Positions 16,218-25,236 are shown, counted from the stretch's first letter. The stretch: 46,566 bases of DNA from 66-474 sp040255405 (GCA_040255405.1 JBDZUX010000022.1:1-46566), one strand, 5' to 3'. Numbers and translations: made by a program. Notes: generated by a model not told the origin, from the letters alone.

Positions 16218-17957
16218 TCAGAATTCTTCCCAACTGCCCTCGGCGGTGGCAACCGCCGGACGCGGGGCCCTGCTTGCACGTTGCGATTGCGCTTGCGTGG
16301 CGAGGTGCTTGATCCGCTGCGTCATCGCCGAGACATCGTGGCCGGAAGGCGACGCGGCCGGTTGGACCGCGGTAACTTCGCGCGATGCGTCACCCTGCCG
16401 CGCGGAACCCGGCAGGCGGAACACCGCCACCGAGGTTTCCAGCCGGCGTGCCTGCTCCTCCAGCGAGGCGGCCGCGGCGGTGACCTGCTCGACCAGCGCG
16501 GCGTTCTGCTGGGTGACTTCGTCCATCTGGCTGACGGCCTGGTTGACCTGCTCGATGCCGCTCGATTGCTCCTGCGAAGCGGCCGAGATTTCATCCATGA
16601 TGTCCGTGACGCGTTTCACCGCGGTCACCACTTCGCGCATAGTGTGGCCAGCCTGCTCCACCAGCGCCGAACCCTCGCTGACCTGCCGGGTGGAGCTTTC
16701 GATCAACTGCTTGATCTCGCGCGCGGCGTCGGCGCTGCGTCCGGCGAGGTTGCGCACCTCGCCCGCGACCACCGCGAAGCCGCGCCCCTGCTCGCCCGCA
16801 CGCGCGGCTTCCACCGAAGCATTGAGCGCGAGGATGTTGGTCTGGAACGCGATCGAATCGATCATGCCGGTGATTTCGGCGACCTTCTTCGCGCTGTCCG
16901 AGATGCCGCGCATGGTGGCGGTAACCTTGTCCATCACCTCGCCGCCGTGACTGGCCGTGGCCGAGGCGTCGTTGGCGAGGCTGCTGGCCTGGCGCGCGTT
17001 GTCGGCGTTCTGCTTCACCGTGGCGGTGATCTGTTCCATGCTGGTCGCGGTTTCTTCCAGCGAGGCGGCCTGCTCCTCGGTGCGCGTGGAAAGATCGGTG
17101 TTGCCGCGCGAGATTTCGATCGATCCGGCATGGATCGAATTGCTGCTGTCGCGGGCTTCGCCGACCATCTTGCCGAGGCTCTGCTGCATGCGGCGCATCG
17201 CGGCGAACAGCCGGCTGATTTCGTTGTCGCCCTTTACACCGATGTGTTCGGAAAGATCGGCGCGGGCGATCGCGTCCAGTCGTTTCACGGCGCCGGTCAG
17301 CGGGATGACGACCAGTCGGCGCAAGCCCAGGTACACCGCCGGCAGCAGCAGCAGCGTGAACAGCGCCAGCCCGCGATACAGCCATTTGAACAGGCTGTCG
17401 GTGCGGTTGAAATCGGCAATCATCGCGGCGTTGTGCTCGTTGGCGTAGCGCACCAGTGCGGCGAGGCCGTCGTGGAACTGGCGCGCCGGCGCAACCATCT
17501 GCTCGTTGAGGGCATTGAACGCGTCAAGGTCGCCCTTCCGGATCGCGTCCTCCTGGGCGCGGATCGTCTTGATCAACTCCCCGGCGCTGTCGGATATGGG
17601 TCCGGCCAGTTTCTGCTGCCCAGGACTCTTCCGGACGGCATTGAACTTTTGCAGCAGCGCATCCATGGCATCGAGCGTGTCGGCCACCGCACGCAATTCG
17701 GCGCCCTCCGGTTGCCGATGCGCACGTACGTCGTCCAGCATGCCCGCGACACGGGAACGAACCAGGCTCTGCTCGTTGTTGATGGCGTTGATCGCGTCGA
17801 GTTGGTCGATGTCGATCCGCTGGATGGTCGTGAGATAGCCCGCCGTCCGCCCTTCCGCGATCATGCGCAGACCGATGGCGGTGGCCATCATCACGGCAAG
17901 GATGCCCAGAAGGCCCAGCATGGCCGTGTTGATTTTGACGTCGTGCATCATTTTCAT
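16218..17957 (-). CDS. Methyl-accepting chemotaxis protein, Tar-like four-helix-bundle sensor (receptor 2)
   Basis: Chemoreceptor of about 579 residues. The first membrane segment (TAMLGLLGILAVMMATAIGL) is followed by a helical periplasmic domain of about 160 residues without Cache motifs, a second segment (ALFTLLLLPAVYLGL), HAMP, and the signalling hairpin with tip AFQTNILALNASVEAARAGE. It ends in SWEEF, a CheR/CheB tether. The start is uncertain: ATG 17957 is preferred, while GTG 17990 would add 11 residues; neither has a clear Shine-Dalgarno sequence. It lies inside the che operon between cheB and cheY. Confidence 0.92.
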   Translation of the reverse strand: MKMMHDVKINTAMLGLLGILAVMMATAIGLRMIAEGRTAGYLTTIQRIDIDQLDAINAINNEQSLVRSRVAGMLDDVRAHRQPEGAELRAVADTLDAMDALLQKFNAVRKSPGQQKLAGPISDSAGELIKTIRAQEDAIRKGDLDAFNALNEQMVAPARQFHDGLAALVRYANEHNAAMIADFNRTDSLFKWLYRGLALFTLLLLPAVYLGLRRLVVIPLTGAVKRLDAIARADLSEHIGVKGDNEISRLFAAMRRMQQSLGKMVGEARDSSNSIHAGSIEISRGNTDLSTRTEEQAASLEETATSMEQITATVKQNADNARQASSLANDASATASHGGEVMDKVTATMRGISDSAKKVAEITGMIDSIAFQTNILALNASVEAARAGEQGRGFAVVAGEVRNLAGRSADAAREIKQLIESSTRQVSEGSALVEQAGHTMREVVTAVKRVTDIMDEISAASQEQSSGIEQVNQAVSQMDEVTQQNAALVEQVTAAAASLEEQARRLETSVAVFRLPGSARQGDASREVTAVQPAASPSGHDVSAMTQRIKHLATQAQSQRASRAPRPAVATAEGSWEEF

Positions 17958-18014
17958 GGGTTGGATGTCGTCGCTTCGATTCGAGGTCACCCGCTTGCGG
18001 GTGGATTGCTTCGC

Positions 18015-19070
18015 CTACACCCTTTGCGCCCGCCCCGATGCCGCGGCCAGTGCCATCAGCCTCGGGGCCATCTCTTCAAGGCCCAGCACTTCGCTGGCGC
18101 CGCCTGCCGCGATCGCTTCGCGCGGCATGCCGAACACCAGCGACGTCGCCTCGTCCTGAGCCAGTGTCGTCGCACCCGCCTCGCGCATCGCGCGCAGGCC
18201 GAGCGCGCCATCCTTGCCCATGCCGGTCAACAACACACCGATCGCGTTACGGCCGGCCTGCGCCGCCGCCGAATGGAACAGCACGTCCACCGACGGTTTG
18301 TGACGGTTGACCGGCGCGCCCGAATCCAGCGCCACCACGTAATTGGCGCCGCTGCGCGCCAGCTTCAGGTGACGATCGCCGGGCGCGACATACGCGTGGC
18401 CCGGCAGGGCCCGTTCGCCGTCCTCCGCTTCCTTTACTGCAATACGGCACAGGCGATTCAGGCGCTGCGCGAACGAGTTGGTGAAACCCGCAGGCATGTG
18501 CTGCGCGATCAGGATCGCCGGGCTGTTCGACGGCAACGGTTCCAGCACCGCGCGGATCGCCTCCGGCCCGCCGGTCGATGCACCGAGGATCACCAGCTTT
18601 TCGCTGGACACCAGCGGCTCGCGCAGCATCGCGCGCGGTGCGTCCGGCTTCCGCCGGTGGGGCCGCGAGGCCGCCGCGGCGCGGATCTTCTGCGCAATCA
18701 CGTCGCTGTAGTCGAGCATGCCGCCGCGGATTCCCAACTCGGGCTTGGCGACGAAATCCACCGCGCCCAGTTCGAGCGCGCGCAACGTCACTTCCGAGCC
18801 CGACCGGGTCAGCGACGACACCATCACCACCGGCATCGGCCGCAGGCGCATCAGGCGTTCCAGGAAATCCAGCCCGTCCATGCGCGGCATTTCCACGTCC
18901 AGCGTCAACACGTCGGGATTGTGCTGCTTGATGAGGTCGCGCGCGACCAGCGGGTCCGGCGCCACCGCCACCACTTCCATGTCTTCATGCTCGTTGATGA
19001 TCTGCGACATCAGGCCGCGGATCAGCGCCGAGTCGTCGACGCAAAGCACCTTGATTTTGTGTGTGGCCAA
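18015..19070 (-). CDS. cheB: Chemotaxis protein-glutamate methylesterase CheB
   Basis: Receiver-controlled esterase that removes receptor methyl groups for adaptation. The receiver has Asp58 in LTLDVEMPRMDG. The catalytic domain shows ILGASTGGPEAI (catalytic Ser), AQHMPAGFT (His) and LTGMGKDGALG (Asp). I chose a TTG start at 19070: it has GGGGAGA six bases upstream and gives MATHKIKVLCVDDS, the usual family N terminus. The ATG at 19133 would add 21 residues. The C-terminal domain may also deamidate, alongside CheD. Confidence 0.95.
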   Translation of the reverse strand: MATHKIKVLCVDDSALIRGLMSQIINEHEDMEVVAVAPDPLVARDLIKQHNPDVLTLDVEMPRMDGLDFLERLMRLRPMPVVMVSSLTRSGSEVTLRALELGAVDFVAKPELGIRGGMLDYSDVIAQKIRAAAASRPHRRKPDAPRAMLREPLVSSEKLVILGASTGGPEAIRAVLEPLPSNSPAILIAQHMPAGFTNSFAQRLNRLCRIAVKEAEDGERALPGHAYVAPGDRHLKLARSGANYVVALDSGAPVNRHKPSVDVLFHSAAAQAGRNAIGVLLTGMGKDGALGLRAMREAGATTLAQDEATSLVFGMPREAIAAGGASEVLGLEEMAPRLMALAAASGRAQRV

Positions 19071-19243
19071 AATGGATCTCCCCGTCCGCCACGGCGCTTT
19101 CGGCATGGCACGTCGAGCATCGTCTCGCTGCATTTATCGGCGCCAGGCCATCGCGGCTTTAGCCGGTGCGGTGCCGGCGACGCTTCGGCCTGTCGACAGC
19201 GTGATGCAATCGACGCTGCGGGACGCGGCTGCCCGCTTCGGGA

Positions 19244-20233
19244 TCAGCGAAGGGTGTAGACCGTCTGTCCGCGCAAGCGGAACTGGTCGCTGATGTAGGT
19301 GAAGTTCTCGGAATGACCGGCGAACAGCAACGCATCCGGTTTCATGTGCGGCACGAATCGCTTCAGGATCTTCGCCTGCGTTTCCGCATCGAAATAGATC
19401 ATCACGTTGCGGCAGAACACCGCGTCGTAGAGTGCCTGCTTCGGCCACGCGCCCGCGACCAGATTCAGCGGCTGGAAAGTCACCCGCGCGGCCAGTTCGG
19501 GCCGCACCCGCACGTAACCTGCGCGCTGGCCACCGCCCTTCTGGAAAAAGCGCTTGCGGCGTTTCTCGTCCAGCTTCTCGACCTGCGACATCGGATACAC
19601 GCCCCGCACGGCGACTTCCAGCGCCTGGGTGTCGATGTCGGTGGCAAACACGTGCAAGTCGGCTTGCTCGCCCAGCGTTTCCACCAGTTGCATCGCGATC
19701 GAATACGGTTCCTGGCCGGTCGAGGCCGCCGCGCACCAGACGCGCACCGGTCCCGCGCGCCCGGCGACATGCCGCGCGAGCAACGGGAAATGGTGCTCCT
19801 CGCGGAAGAACGACGTGAGGTTGGTGGTCAGCGCGTTGGTGAAGGCTTCCCACTCGGACGAGCGGGGATTGCCTTCCAGTTGCGCGAGGTAATCGGAAAA
19901 TCGCGTCAGGTGCAGGTGCCGCACGCGGCGACCGACACGGCTGTAGACCATGTCGCGCTTGTGTTCGGCCAGCACGATGCCCGCGCGCTCGTAGATCAAC
20001 GTACAGATGCGTTTCAGATCGTGGTCGTCGAATTCGAGATCGCGCACCAGCGCGATGCTGCAGACCCGGTTGGCGGGCGCACGCCGCGGCGGCGGCCTGG
20101 CAGGCGACGGCGACCCGCGCAGCGGCAGCGTGTTCACGACGCGATCGGCGGACTCCGTATTCCGCACGGCGCCGCCGGCACTGCGAAGCGTGGATTCCCG
20201 TTGCGCGACGACAGGGCAAGTCAGGGCGTCCAC
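19244..20233 (-). CDS. cheR: Chemotaxis protein methyltransferase CheR (copy 2, che operon)
   Basis: Second receptor methyltransferase, directly behind cheW. The core runs from FDDHDLKRICTLIYERAGI through TNLTSFFREEHHF, VWCAAASTGQEPYSIAM (SAM binding), FATDID, and YDAVFCRNVMIYFD to LFAGHSENF. The GTG at 20233 gives 329 residues. The first 60 are Pro/Arg-rich and unlike the family, so translation may begin at a later GTG near residue 63. Two bases separate it from cheW. Confidence 0.93.
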   Translation of the reverse strand: MDALTCPVVAQRESTLRSAGGAVRNTESADRVVNTLPLRGSPSPARPPPRRAPANRVCSIALVRDLEFDDHDLKRICTLIYERAGIVLAEHKRDMVYSRVGRRVRHLHLTRFSDYLAQLEGNPRSSEWEAFTNALTTNLTSFFREEHHFPLLARHVAGRAGPVRVWCAAASTGQEPYSIAMQLVETLGEQADLHVFATDIDTQALEVAVRGVYPMSQVEKLDEKRRKRFFQKGGGQRAGYVRVRPELAARVTFQPLNLVAGAWPKQALYDAVFCRNVMIYFDAETQAKILKRFVPHMKPDALLFAGHSENFTYISDQFRLRGQTVYTLR

Positions 20234-20235
20234 GC

Positions 20236-20745
20236 TTATGCCGCGCGGCTCTCGCCGGCTTCATCGACCAGCGCCATCTCGTGGCTGGTCAGGAGTTTCT
20301 CGATGTCCACCAGGATCAACATGCGGCCGCCGAGGTCGCCCAGACCCTGGATGTACGCCAGCGGCAGCCCGACGCCGAATTCCGGCGCCGGCTTCATCTG
20401 TTCCGGCGCGAGCGTCATCACGTCGGAAACGCGGTCGACCACGATGCCGACCACGCGCTTGCCGATGTTCACCACGATCACGACCGTGTTGGTGTCGTAG
20501 GCCGCGTTTTGCATCCGGAACTTGATGCGCAGGTCCACGATCGGCACGATCACGCCGCGCAGGTTGGCCACGCCCTTGATGAACTCCGGTGCGTTGGAGA
20601 TGCGCGTCACGTGGTCGTAGTCACGGATTTCCTGCACCTTCAGGATGTCGATCGCGTAATCCTCTTCGCCCAGCGAGAACACGAGGAACTGGCGGCTGCC
20701 GCTGTTGTCGCCGGCACGGGACTCAATGGATGCTGCGGCATTCAT
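20236..20745 (-). CDS. cheW: Chemotaxis coupling protein CheW
   Basis: Adaptor that links receptors to CheA in the signalling array. The 169 residues contain the CheW fold markers FLVFSLGEEDYAIDILKVQEI, the GVANLRGVIVPIVDLR segment that contacts receptors, and VVDRVSDV. I chose the ATG at 20745 with AGGAG upstream. It overlaps the end of cheA by 23 bases in another frame. About 20 N-terminal residues (NAAASIESRAGDNSG) are extra and likely unstructured. Confidence 0.96.
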   Translation of the reverse strand: MNAAASIESRAGDNSGSRQFLVFSLGEEDYAIDILKVQEIRDYDHVTRISNAPEFIKGVANLRGVIVPIVDLRIKFRMQNAAYDTNTVVIVVNIGKRVVGIVVDRVSDVMTLAPEQMKPAPEFGVGLPLAYIQGLGDLGGRMLILVDIEKLLTSHEMALVDEAGESRAA

Positions 20746-22888
20746 GGTGACTCGAACTCCTGTGTGATGTGTGCGCGACCCGGTTGTCGACAAACACGTT
20801 ATCGGCAAATACGCCGTTTTCTTTCTGGCTGGCGGTGATCTGGCAAAGGTCGTTCACGTCGAGGATCAACGCCACGCTGCCATCGCCCATGATGGTCGCG
20901 GCCGATACGCCGGGAACCTTGCGGTAATTGGTTTCGAGGTTCTTCACGACCACCTGTTGCTGGCCGACCAGTTCGTCGACCAGCAGTGCGTAGCGGCGGC
21001 CGCGGCCCTGCACCACCACCGCGATCGCGCGGGTGGCATCGGTGCAGGCTTCGGCAACGTCCATCACCTCGTGCACGGCCACGATCGGCAGGTAGTCCTC
21101 GCGCACCTTCAGCAGCAGGTCGCCGCCGGCGGTGCCGTGCAGGTCCTGGTCGCGCGGCTGCAGCGATTCGATCACCGCGGTGACCGGCAGGATGAAGGTT
21201 TCGCGCCCGACCCGCACCGACATCCCGTCGAGGATCGCGAGCGTCAGCGGCAGCACCACGCGCGTGGTGGTGCCCTGACCGGTACGCGACACCACCTCCA
21301 CGTGTCCGCCCATGCCTTCGATGTTGCGCTTGACGACATCCATGCCGACGCCGCGCCCGGACACATCGCTGACCTGCGCGGCGGTGGAGAAGCCCGGCGC
21401 GAAGATCAACTGCCAGACATCCTCGTCGCTCATCGCGTCGGACACGTTCATGCCGCGTTCGCGCGCCTTGGCCAGGATCTTCGCGCGGTTCAGGCCGGCG
21501 CCATCGTCGCTGACCTCGATCACGATGTTGCCGCCCTGGTGCTCGGCCGCAAGCGTGAGCGTGCCCGTGCGCGGTTTACCCGCAGCCGCGCGCTCGTCCG
21601 GAGTCTCGATGCCGTGGTCGAGGCTGTTGCGCACCAGGTGCGTCAGCGGATCGACGATCTGCTCGGTGAGGCTCTTGTCGAGCTCCGTCGAACGGCCCTT
21701 GGTGACCAGCTCCACGTCCTTGTCGAGCTTGGCGGCGAGGTCGCGCACCAGCCGCGGGAAGCGACTGAACACGTGATCCATCGGCACCATGCGCACCGAC
21801 ATCACCGCTTCCTGCAGGTCGCGCGCGTTGCGTTCGAGCAGGTTGATGCCGGCGACGAGGCTGGCGTGCGCGGACCCGTCGAGTTTCGCGACCACCTGGT
21901 TCAACATCGACTGCGTGATGATCAGCTCGCCGACCAGGTTGATGATGTGGTCGACCTTGTTGACGGGCACGCGCAGCGAGGATTCGGTGTGCGTACTTGC
22001 CGGCCGCGCAGCAGTTTTCGCATCGACGGCGGGCGCTGCGGCAACCACGGATTCGACTTCGACGGGCGCCTGGGCTTTCGCCATCGGTTCGGGCTCCGGC
22101 ATCGACTTCGGCGCAGGCACCTCGGCTTCCGCCGCGGATTGCACCCCGACGGCCTCGATCTTCAACTGCTCCGGCTCGACGATGAAGCACATCACCGCTT
22201 CGATATCCGACGCGCTCTCCGACGACACCAGCACCACTTCGTGGCGATCGCCGTCGCTGTGCCTGCTTTCGATCTGCCCAAGGCGACCCAGTTCCTCGAT
22301 CAGGAGGTCGCGATCCTTGTCGTTGACGCCGAGCAGCGTCACGCGCCAGGCCGGCACGTCGCCGGCCGGCGGCGGCACGGCTTGCGGGCTCTTTCGCGTG
22401 GATGGCTTCGGCACCTTGGCGGCCGCGGATTGCTTTGCGAGCGACTTCTTGGCAGCAGGCTTGGCCGGCTTGGCCTTGGTCTTCGCGGCGCCCGCGGTGC
22501 CGATTTCCTGGTTGGCGAGGCGTTGCAGCACGGCGCAGATGCGTTCCAGTGCGTCGGGATCGGGCGTTTGTCCCTGCCGGTAAGCGTTCAGTTGATCGTC
22601 CAGCATGTCCTTGGTTTCCAGGAAGATGTCCACGATGTCGCGGCGCAGCGCCAGTTCGCCGCGGCGCGCGGCGTCGAGCAGGTTCTCCAGCAGGTGGGTG
22701 GTGCGCTGCAGCGCTTCGAAGCCGAAGGTGCCGGCGCCGCCCTTGATCGAATGCGCAGCGCGGAAGATCGCATTCAGTTGCTCGGGGTCGGGATGCGCCA
22801 GGTCCAGTGCCAGCAATTGCGCCTCCATGCCATCGAGCAGCTCCGCGGCTTCCTCGAAGAACGACTCGTAGAATTCGGAAACGTCCAT
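20723..22888 (-). CDS. cheA: Chemotaxis histidine kinase CheA
   Basis: Array kinase that phosphorylates CheY and CheB. The 721 residues include the P1 Hpt domain with phosphorylated His46 (FRAAHSIKGGAGTFGF), a Lys/Ala/Pro-rich linker, a P2-like region (PAWRVTLLGVNDKD to about 260), the P3 dimerisation helices (VDHIINLVGELIITQSML), and the P4 ATPase with LVRNSLDHGIE (N box), SDDGAGLN (G1) and GRGVGMDVVK (G2). A P5 CheW-like domain ends the protein. The ATG at 22888 follows the motB stop by one base, with GGGGAAG upstream. Confidence 0.97.
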   Translation of the reverse strand: MDVSEFYESFFEEAAELLDGMEAQLLALDLAHPDPEQLNAIFRAAHSIKGGAGTFGFEALQRTTHLLENLLDAARRGELALRRDIVDIFLETKDMLDDQLNAYRQGQTPDPDALERICAVLQRLANQEIGTAGAAKTKAKPAKPAAKKSLAKQSAAAKVPKPSTRKSPQAVPPPAGDVPAWRVTLLGVNDKDRDLLIEELGRLGQIESRHSDGDRHEVVLVSSESASDIEAVMCFIVEPEQLKIEAVGVQSAAEAEVPAPKSMPEPEPMAKAQAPVEVESVVAAAPAVDAKTAARPASTHTESSLRVPVNKVDHIINLVGELIITQSMLNQVVAKLDGSAHASLVAGINLLERNARDLQEAVMSVRMVPMDHVFSRFPRLVRDLAAKLDKDVELVTKGRSTELDKSLTEQIVDPLTHLVRNSLDHGIETPDERAAAGKPRTGTLTLAAEHQGGNIVIEVSDDGAGLNRAKILAKARERGMNVSDAMSDEDVWQLIFAPGFSTAAQVSDVSGRGVGMDVVKRNIEGMGGHVEVVSRTGQGTTTRVVLPLTLAILDGMSVRVGRETFILPVTAVIESLQPRDQDLHGTAGGDLLLKVREDYLPIVAVHEVMDVAEACTDATRAIAVVVQGRGRRYALLVDELVGQQQVVVKNLETNYRKVPGVSAATIMGDGSVALILDVNDLCQITASQKENGVFADNVFVDNRVAHTSHRSSSHHECRSIH

Positions 22889-22889
22889 G

Positions 22890-23759
22890 TCACTTCCCCT
22901 GTTTCGGTTGGACGGCGGGCAGCACCAGGGCAGCCCGGTTCGCGACAGGCGCGGGGGCGTCGTCGTCGAGCGATCCGTCGTCGGCCTGTCCGTCCTGTTG
23001 CTGCGGCAACGGCGCACCATCGGTGATGCGCTGCGCGGCCTTGGCCGTCAACACCAGCAGTTCGATGCGGCGGTTGGCCGGGTCGCTGGGCTCGGCGCCC
23101 GCCAGCGGGATGCGATCGGCCACGCCCGTCACGGTGAGCAACTTGCTGCCGTCGAGACCGCCGGCGACCAGTTCGCGGCGCGACGCGTTGGCGCGCGCGG
23201 CGGAAAGTTCCCAGTTGCCGTAGCCGTTGTTGCCATTCTGGAACGGGCGGTCGTCGGTGTAGCCGTAGATGCTCAACTGGTTCGGCAATTCGTTGAGGAA
23301 CGGTACCATCGCGCGCAGCAGGCCCTGCATGTACGGCTCCAGCTTGTCGCTGCCGAGCTCGAACATGGGCCGGCGGTCGCTGTCCACCATCTGGATGCGC
23401 AGGCCTTCCGGCGTCATCTCGAACCGCAACTGGTCGCGCACGTCGCGCAACTGTTTGTCGGCCCGCACTGCCGCCATGATCTTGTCGCGAAGATGCCGCA
23501 GGCGCCGCCGCTGTTCACTCGGACGCGGCTGCGGCTGCAGGTGCACGTTGGCGCGTTCACCTTCGTTGTAAACGTGGTCCGGCCCGCCGCCCGGGATCGC
23601 GCTGTCGCTGGCGGTGTCGCGGTCGCCGCCGGCCACGGCCTGCGCCAGCGGCGTGCTGAAGTAATCGGCGAGCCCGCGCAATTGTTCGGGCGTGGCGGTC
23701 GCGATCACCCACAGCACCAGGAACAACGCCATCAGCGTGGTCATGAAGTCCGCCAGCGC
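22890..23759 (-). CDS. motB: Flagellar motor stator protein MotB, 5' end lost in assembly gap
   Basis: Proton-channel stator subunit that anchors to peptidoglycan. The visible part begins at ALADFMTTLMALFLVLWVIA, the single membrane helix. Its Asp corresponds to the essential proton-binding Asp32 of E. coli MotB and is present. The plug region, then the OmpA-like peptidoglycan-binding domain (SIYGYTDDRPF, NWELSAARANASRREL) follow. About 28 N-terminal residues lie in the run of Ns. The stop codon is one base before cheA. Confidence 0.95.
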   Translation of the reverse strand, partial: ALADFMTTLMALFLVLWVIATATPEQLRGLADYFSTPLAQAVAGGDRDTASDSAIPGGGPDHVYNEGERANVHLQPQPRPSEQRRRLRHLRDKIMAAVRADKQLRDVRDQLRFEMTPEGLRIQMVDSDRRPMFELGSDKLEPYMQGLLRAMVPFLNELPNQLSIYGYTDDRPFQNGNNGYGNWELSAARANASRRELVAGGLDGSKLLTVTGVADRIPLAGAEPSDPANRRIELLVLTAKAAQRITDGAPLPQQQDGQADDGSLDDDAPAPVANRAALVLPAVQPKQGK

Positions 23760-23859
23760 NNNNNNNNNNNNNNNNNNNNNNNNNNNNNNNNNNNNNNNNN
23801 NNNNNNNNNNNNNNNNNNNNNNNNNNNNNNNNNNNNNNNNNNNNNNNNNNNNNNNNNNN
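23760..23859. other. assembly gap (100 N) inside motA-motB
   Basis: Exactly 100 N bases, a conventional placeholder for unknown length. On one side is the MotA N terminus, on the other the MotB membrane helix. About 250 MotA residues and 28 MotB residues are missing, so the real gap should be roughly 0.8-0.9 kb if both genes are normal. Confidence 0.98.
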
Positions 23860-23978
23860 GCGCCGACGATGATCAGGATTTCGGCCGGCTGGTACAGCGG
23901 GCCGAGGGCGCCGCCTGAGATGGCGTAGCCACCGAAGACGGAAAGGATGACGACAGCGAGTCCAATGAAAGTCAACAC
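23860..23978 (-). CDS. motA: Flagellar motor stator protein MotA, N-terminal fragment at assembly gap
   Basis: Only the first 39 or so residues are visible. LTFIGLAVVILSVFGGYA and then GGALGPLYQPAEILIIVG match the first membrane segment and following conserved loop of MotA. The GTG at 23978 gives an N terminus that aligns with E. coli MotA and has GGAAGGA upstream. The apparent in-frame continuation into MotB is an artefact of the N run. It heads the mot-che operon. Confidence 0.92.
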
Positions 23979-24015
23979 AACGCAATCCTTCCCCACCCGG
24001 GTTTGTCTGCTGGGT

Positions 24016-24042
24016 CTATCGGCCAATCGGCAGTCAGCTTGA
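24016..24042 (-). promoter_or_regulatory. sigma-28 (FliA) promoter for motA operon
   Basis: Minus strand TCAA, 15-base spacer, GCCGATAG, ending 38 bases before the motA start. It would drive motA-motB-cheA and following che genes. Confidence 0.78.
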
Positions 24043-24284
24043 GCAGGCCGGCAAGCGTGACGTGCACCTCATTCGAGGCGGCAGCGATGGCCACGGGCCG
24101 CGCCCCGCCTGCATTTCACGAGCGGGCCTGTCCCCGCCCGCACGCCGCGGTACGATGAAAATCGACCCATTCGCAATCCTGAAGAATTGTTACGGAAGGC
24201 GTGGCGGTGTTCGGCCCGAAGCGGGACGCGCTGCACCCTCCCGTGACAACCGCGAACTGTTCGACGGAATCGCGGGGTGCGTCC

Positions 24285-24311
24285 TAAAGCTGCGCCCGAT
24301 GCGGCCGATAG
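24285..24311 (+). promoter_or_regulatory. sigma-28 (FliA) promoter for small exported protein
   Basis: TAAA, exactly 15 bases, GCCGATAG on the plus strand, 46 bases upstream of the ATG at 24357. The match to the sigma-28 consensus is as good as that of motA or fliD. Confidence 0.75.
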
Positions 24312-24356
24312 CCCGTCTGACGTCGCCCCGGCGACATGCTTGCGAACGAGGATTGC

Positions 24357-24719
24357 ATGAAGACCCTGATTGCGTCGGCCCTGCTGCTCGTCGTGCCGTT
24401 CGGCGCACACGCGGCTTGCTCCGCGACGGATTTTTCGGTCAAGGATTTCAAGACCGAGGTCACGGGGAGCACCATCAACCGGCACGTCGCGCTCAGCGGC
24501 GAATTGGTGAACAGTTGTTCGGCCCCGGCCGCGGCGCAGCTCAAGGTCACCGCGAAAGATGCCAGCGGCAATGTCATCGCCAGCAAGAGCGCGTGGCCGG
24601 CCGGCACCTCCAACATCTCGCCCGGCAAATCGGTGAGCTTCGATCTGGGCCGTCTGATCCACTACAGCCCGGAGATGCAGTCGTTCGCGATCAGCATCGT
24701 CAGCGTGCGCGCCTGGTGA
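24357..24719 (+). CDS. small exported protein of unknown function (FxLyD-like fold guess), sigma-28-controlled
   Basis: A 120-residue protein with a clear signal peptide (MKTLIASALLLVVPFGAHA, probable cleavage before Ala-Cys). The mature part alternates hydrophobic and polar residues like a single beta sandwich, and the pattern VALSGELVNSC...AAQLKVTAKDASGNVI...ISPGKSVSFDL resembles FxLyD-type periplasmic domains. I do not recognise a named family. Cys residues in the mature part could form a disulphide. GAGGA precedes the ATG. Placement beside mot/che and the sigma-28 promoter suggest a motility-linked periplasmic or envelope role (inference). Confidence 0.8.
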   Translation: MKTLIASALLLVVPFGAHAACSATDFSVKDFKTEVTGSTINRHVALSGELVNSCSAPAAAQLKVTAKDASGNVIASKSAWPAGTSNISPGKSVSFDLGRLIHYSPEMQSFAISIVSVRAW

Positions 24720-24748
24720 TGGCGCGTTGCACCTGACTTCGTGAATCT

Positions 24749-24770
24749 GCCGGCGCGTACGCGCGCCGGC
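24749..24770 (+). terminator. possible terminator hairpin after the small exported-protein gene
   Basis: A perfect 9-bp GC-rich stem GCCGGCGCG / CGCGCCGGC with loop TACG, 29 bases after the stop codon. No T tract follows, so it may be a weak or rho-assisted terminator, or only an RNA-stabilising hairpin. Confidence 0.4.
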
Positions 24771-24962
24771 GCTGCGGCACCACACCCTGCGACACCGAAC
24801 CTGATTGCATGAAGGCGCGTTGCCGGTGACTGCTGTGGGCGACGTGTCACATCCGTGCAAGCCGCCCCCTCACAAGTGTTACGCACCCGGGCGATGGCCG
24901 CCTTCTCCCCATCCAGAAGCTGACCTGATTCGCGCTATATGTCAGCAAATGTCTTTTATCTG

Positions 24963-25154
24963 GTCATTCCGGGGCGCCTGCGGCTTCATCGCAGGCGAAC
25001 CCGACTGCGTTTGCAGGACTGCAAACGCGAACGCCGCAGGCGGCACAGGGTGCGAGCGCCATGGATGGCGCGAGTCAATCGGTTTTGCACGCCCGTGCGA
25101 ACAAGACCGATTCTTGGTTCCGCCCGCAAAAAGCGCAGGCGGCCCCGGCATGAC
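24963..25154. repeat. dispersed MITE/REPIN-like repeat, copy 1
   Basis: The element is bounded by GTCATTCCGG and CCCGGCATGAC, which form imperfect terminal inverted repeats. It shares internal modules with the copy at 32367-32599: CTGCGTTTGCAGGA followed by TGCAAACGCGAACGCC, and the palindromic GCGAGCGCCATG-ATGGCGCGAG. No transposase is encoded, as expected of a non-autonomous element. Confidence 0.7.
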
Positions 25155-25236
25155 GACGCTTTCTTGCTGGCGTACGACGCTGATCAGGAAAGCCGGTGGG
25201 GGAGAGGGCTGGTTGGCGCCCTTGCACGGCAGTTCC

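Larger units (their letters stand above)
23979..24356. other. divergent control region between motA and the small exported-protein gene
   Basis: 378 bases without a supported gene. It carries two divergent sigma-28 promoters, one for motA near the left end and one for the plus-strand gene near the right end. I see nothing else recognisable between 24043 and 24284. Confidence 0.6.
24720..25236. other. gene-free stretch carrying a MITE-like repeat
   Basis: 517 bases between the convergent small exported-protein gene and receptor 3. Besides the hairpin at 24749-24770 and the repeat at 24963-25154, I see no coding signal; open frames through it are short or shadow the receptor. Confidence 0.6.

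Noticed and set aside
16281..19259. Long plus-strand open frame opposite receptor 2 and cheB
   Set aside because: Shadow of GC-rich genes; His/Arg/Asp-rich composition and no recognisable domain.
22890..24026. Single MotA-MotB fusion protein
   Set aside because: The frame is continuous only through the 100-N placeholder; the two ends belong to different proteins.
24963..25154. CRISPR-like or tandem repeat array
   Set aside because: The palindromic modules occur once per element, without regular spacers; they fit a MITE/REPIN-type repeat instead.
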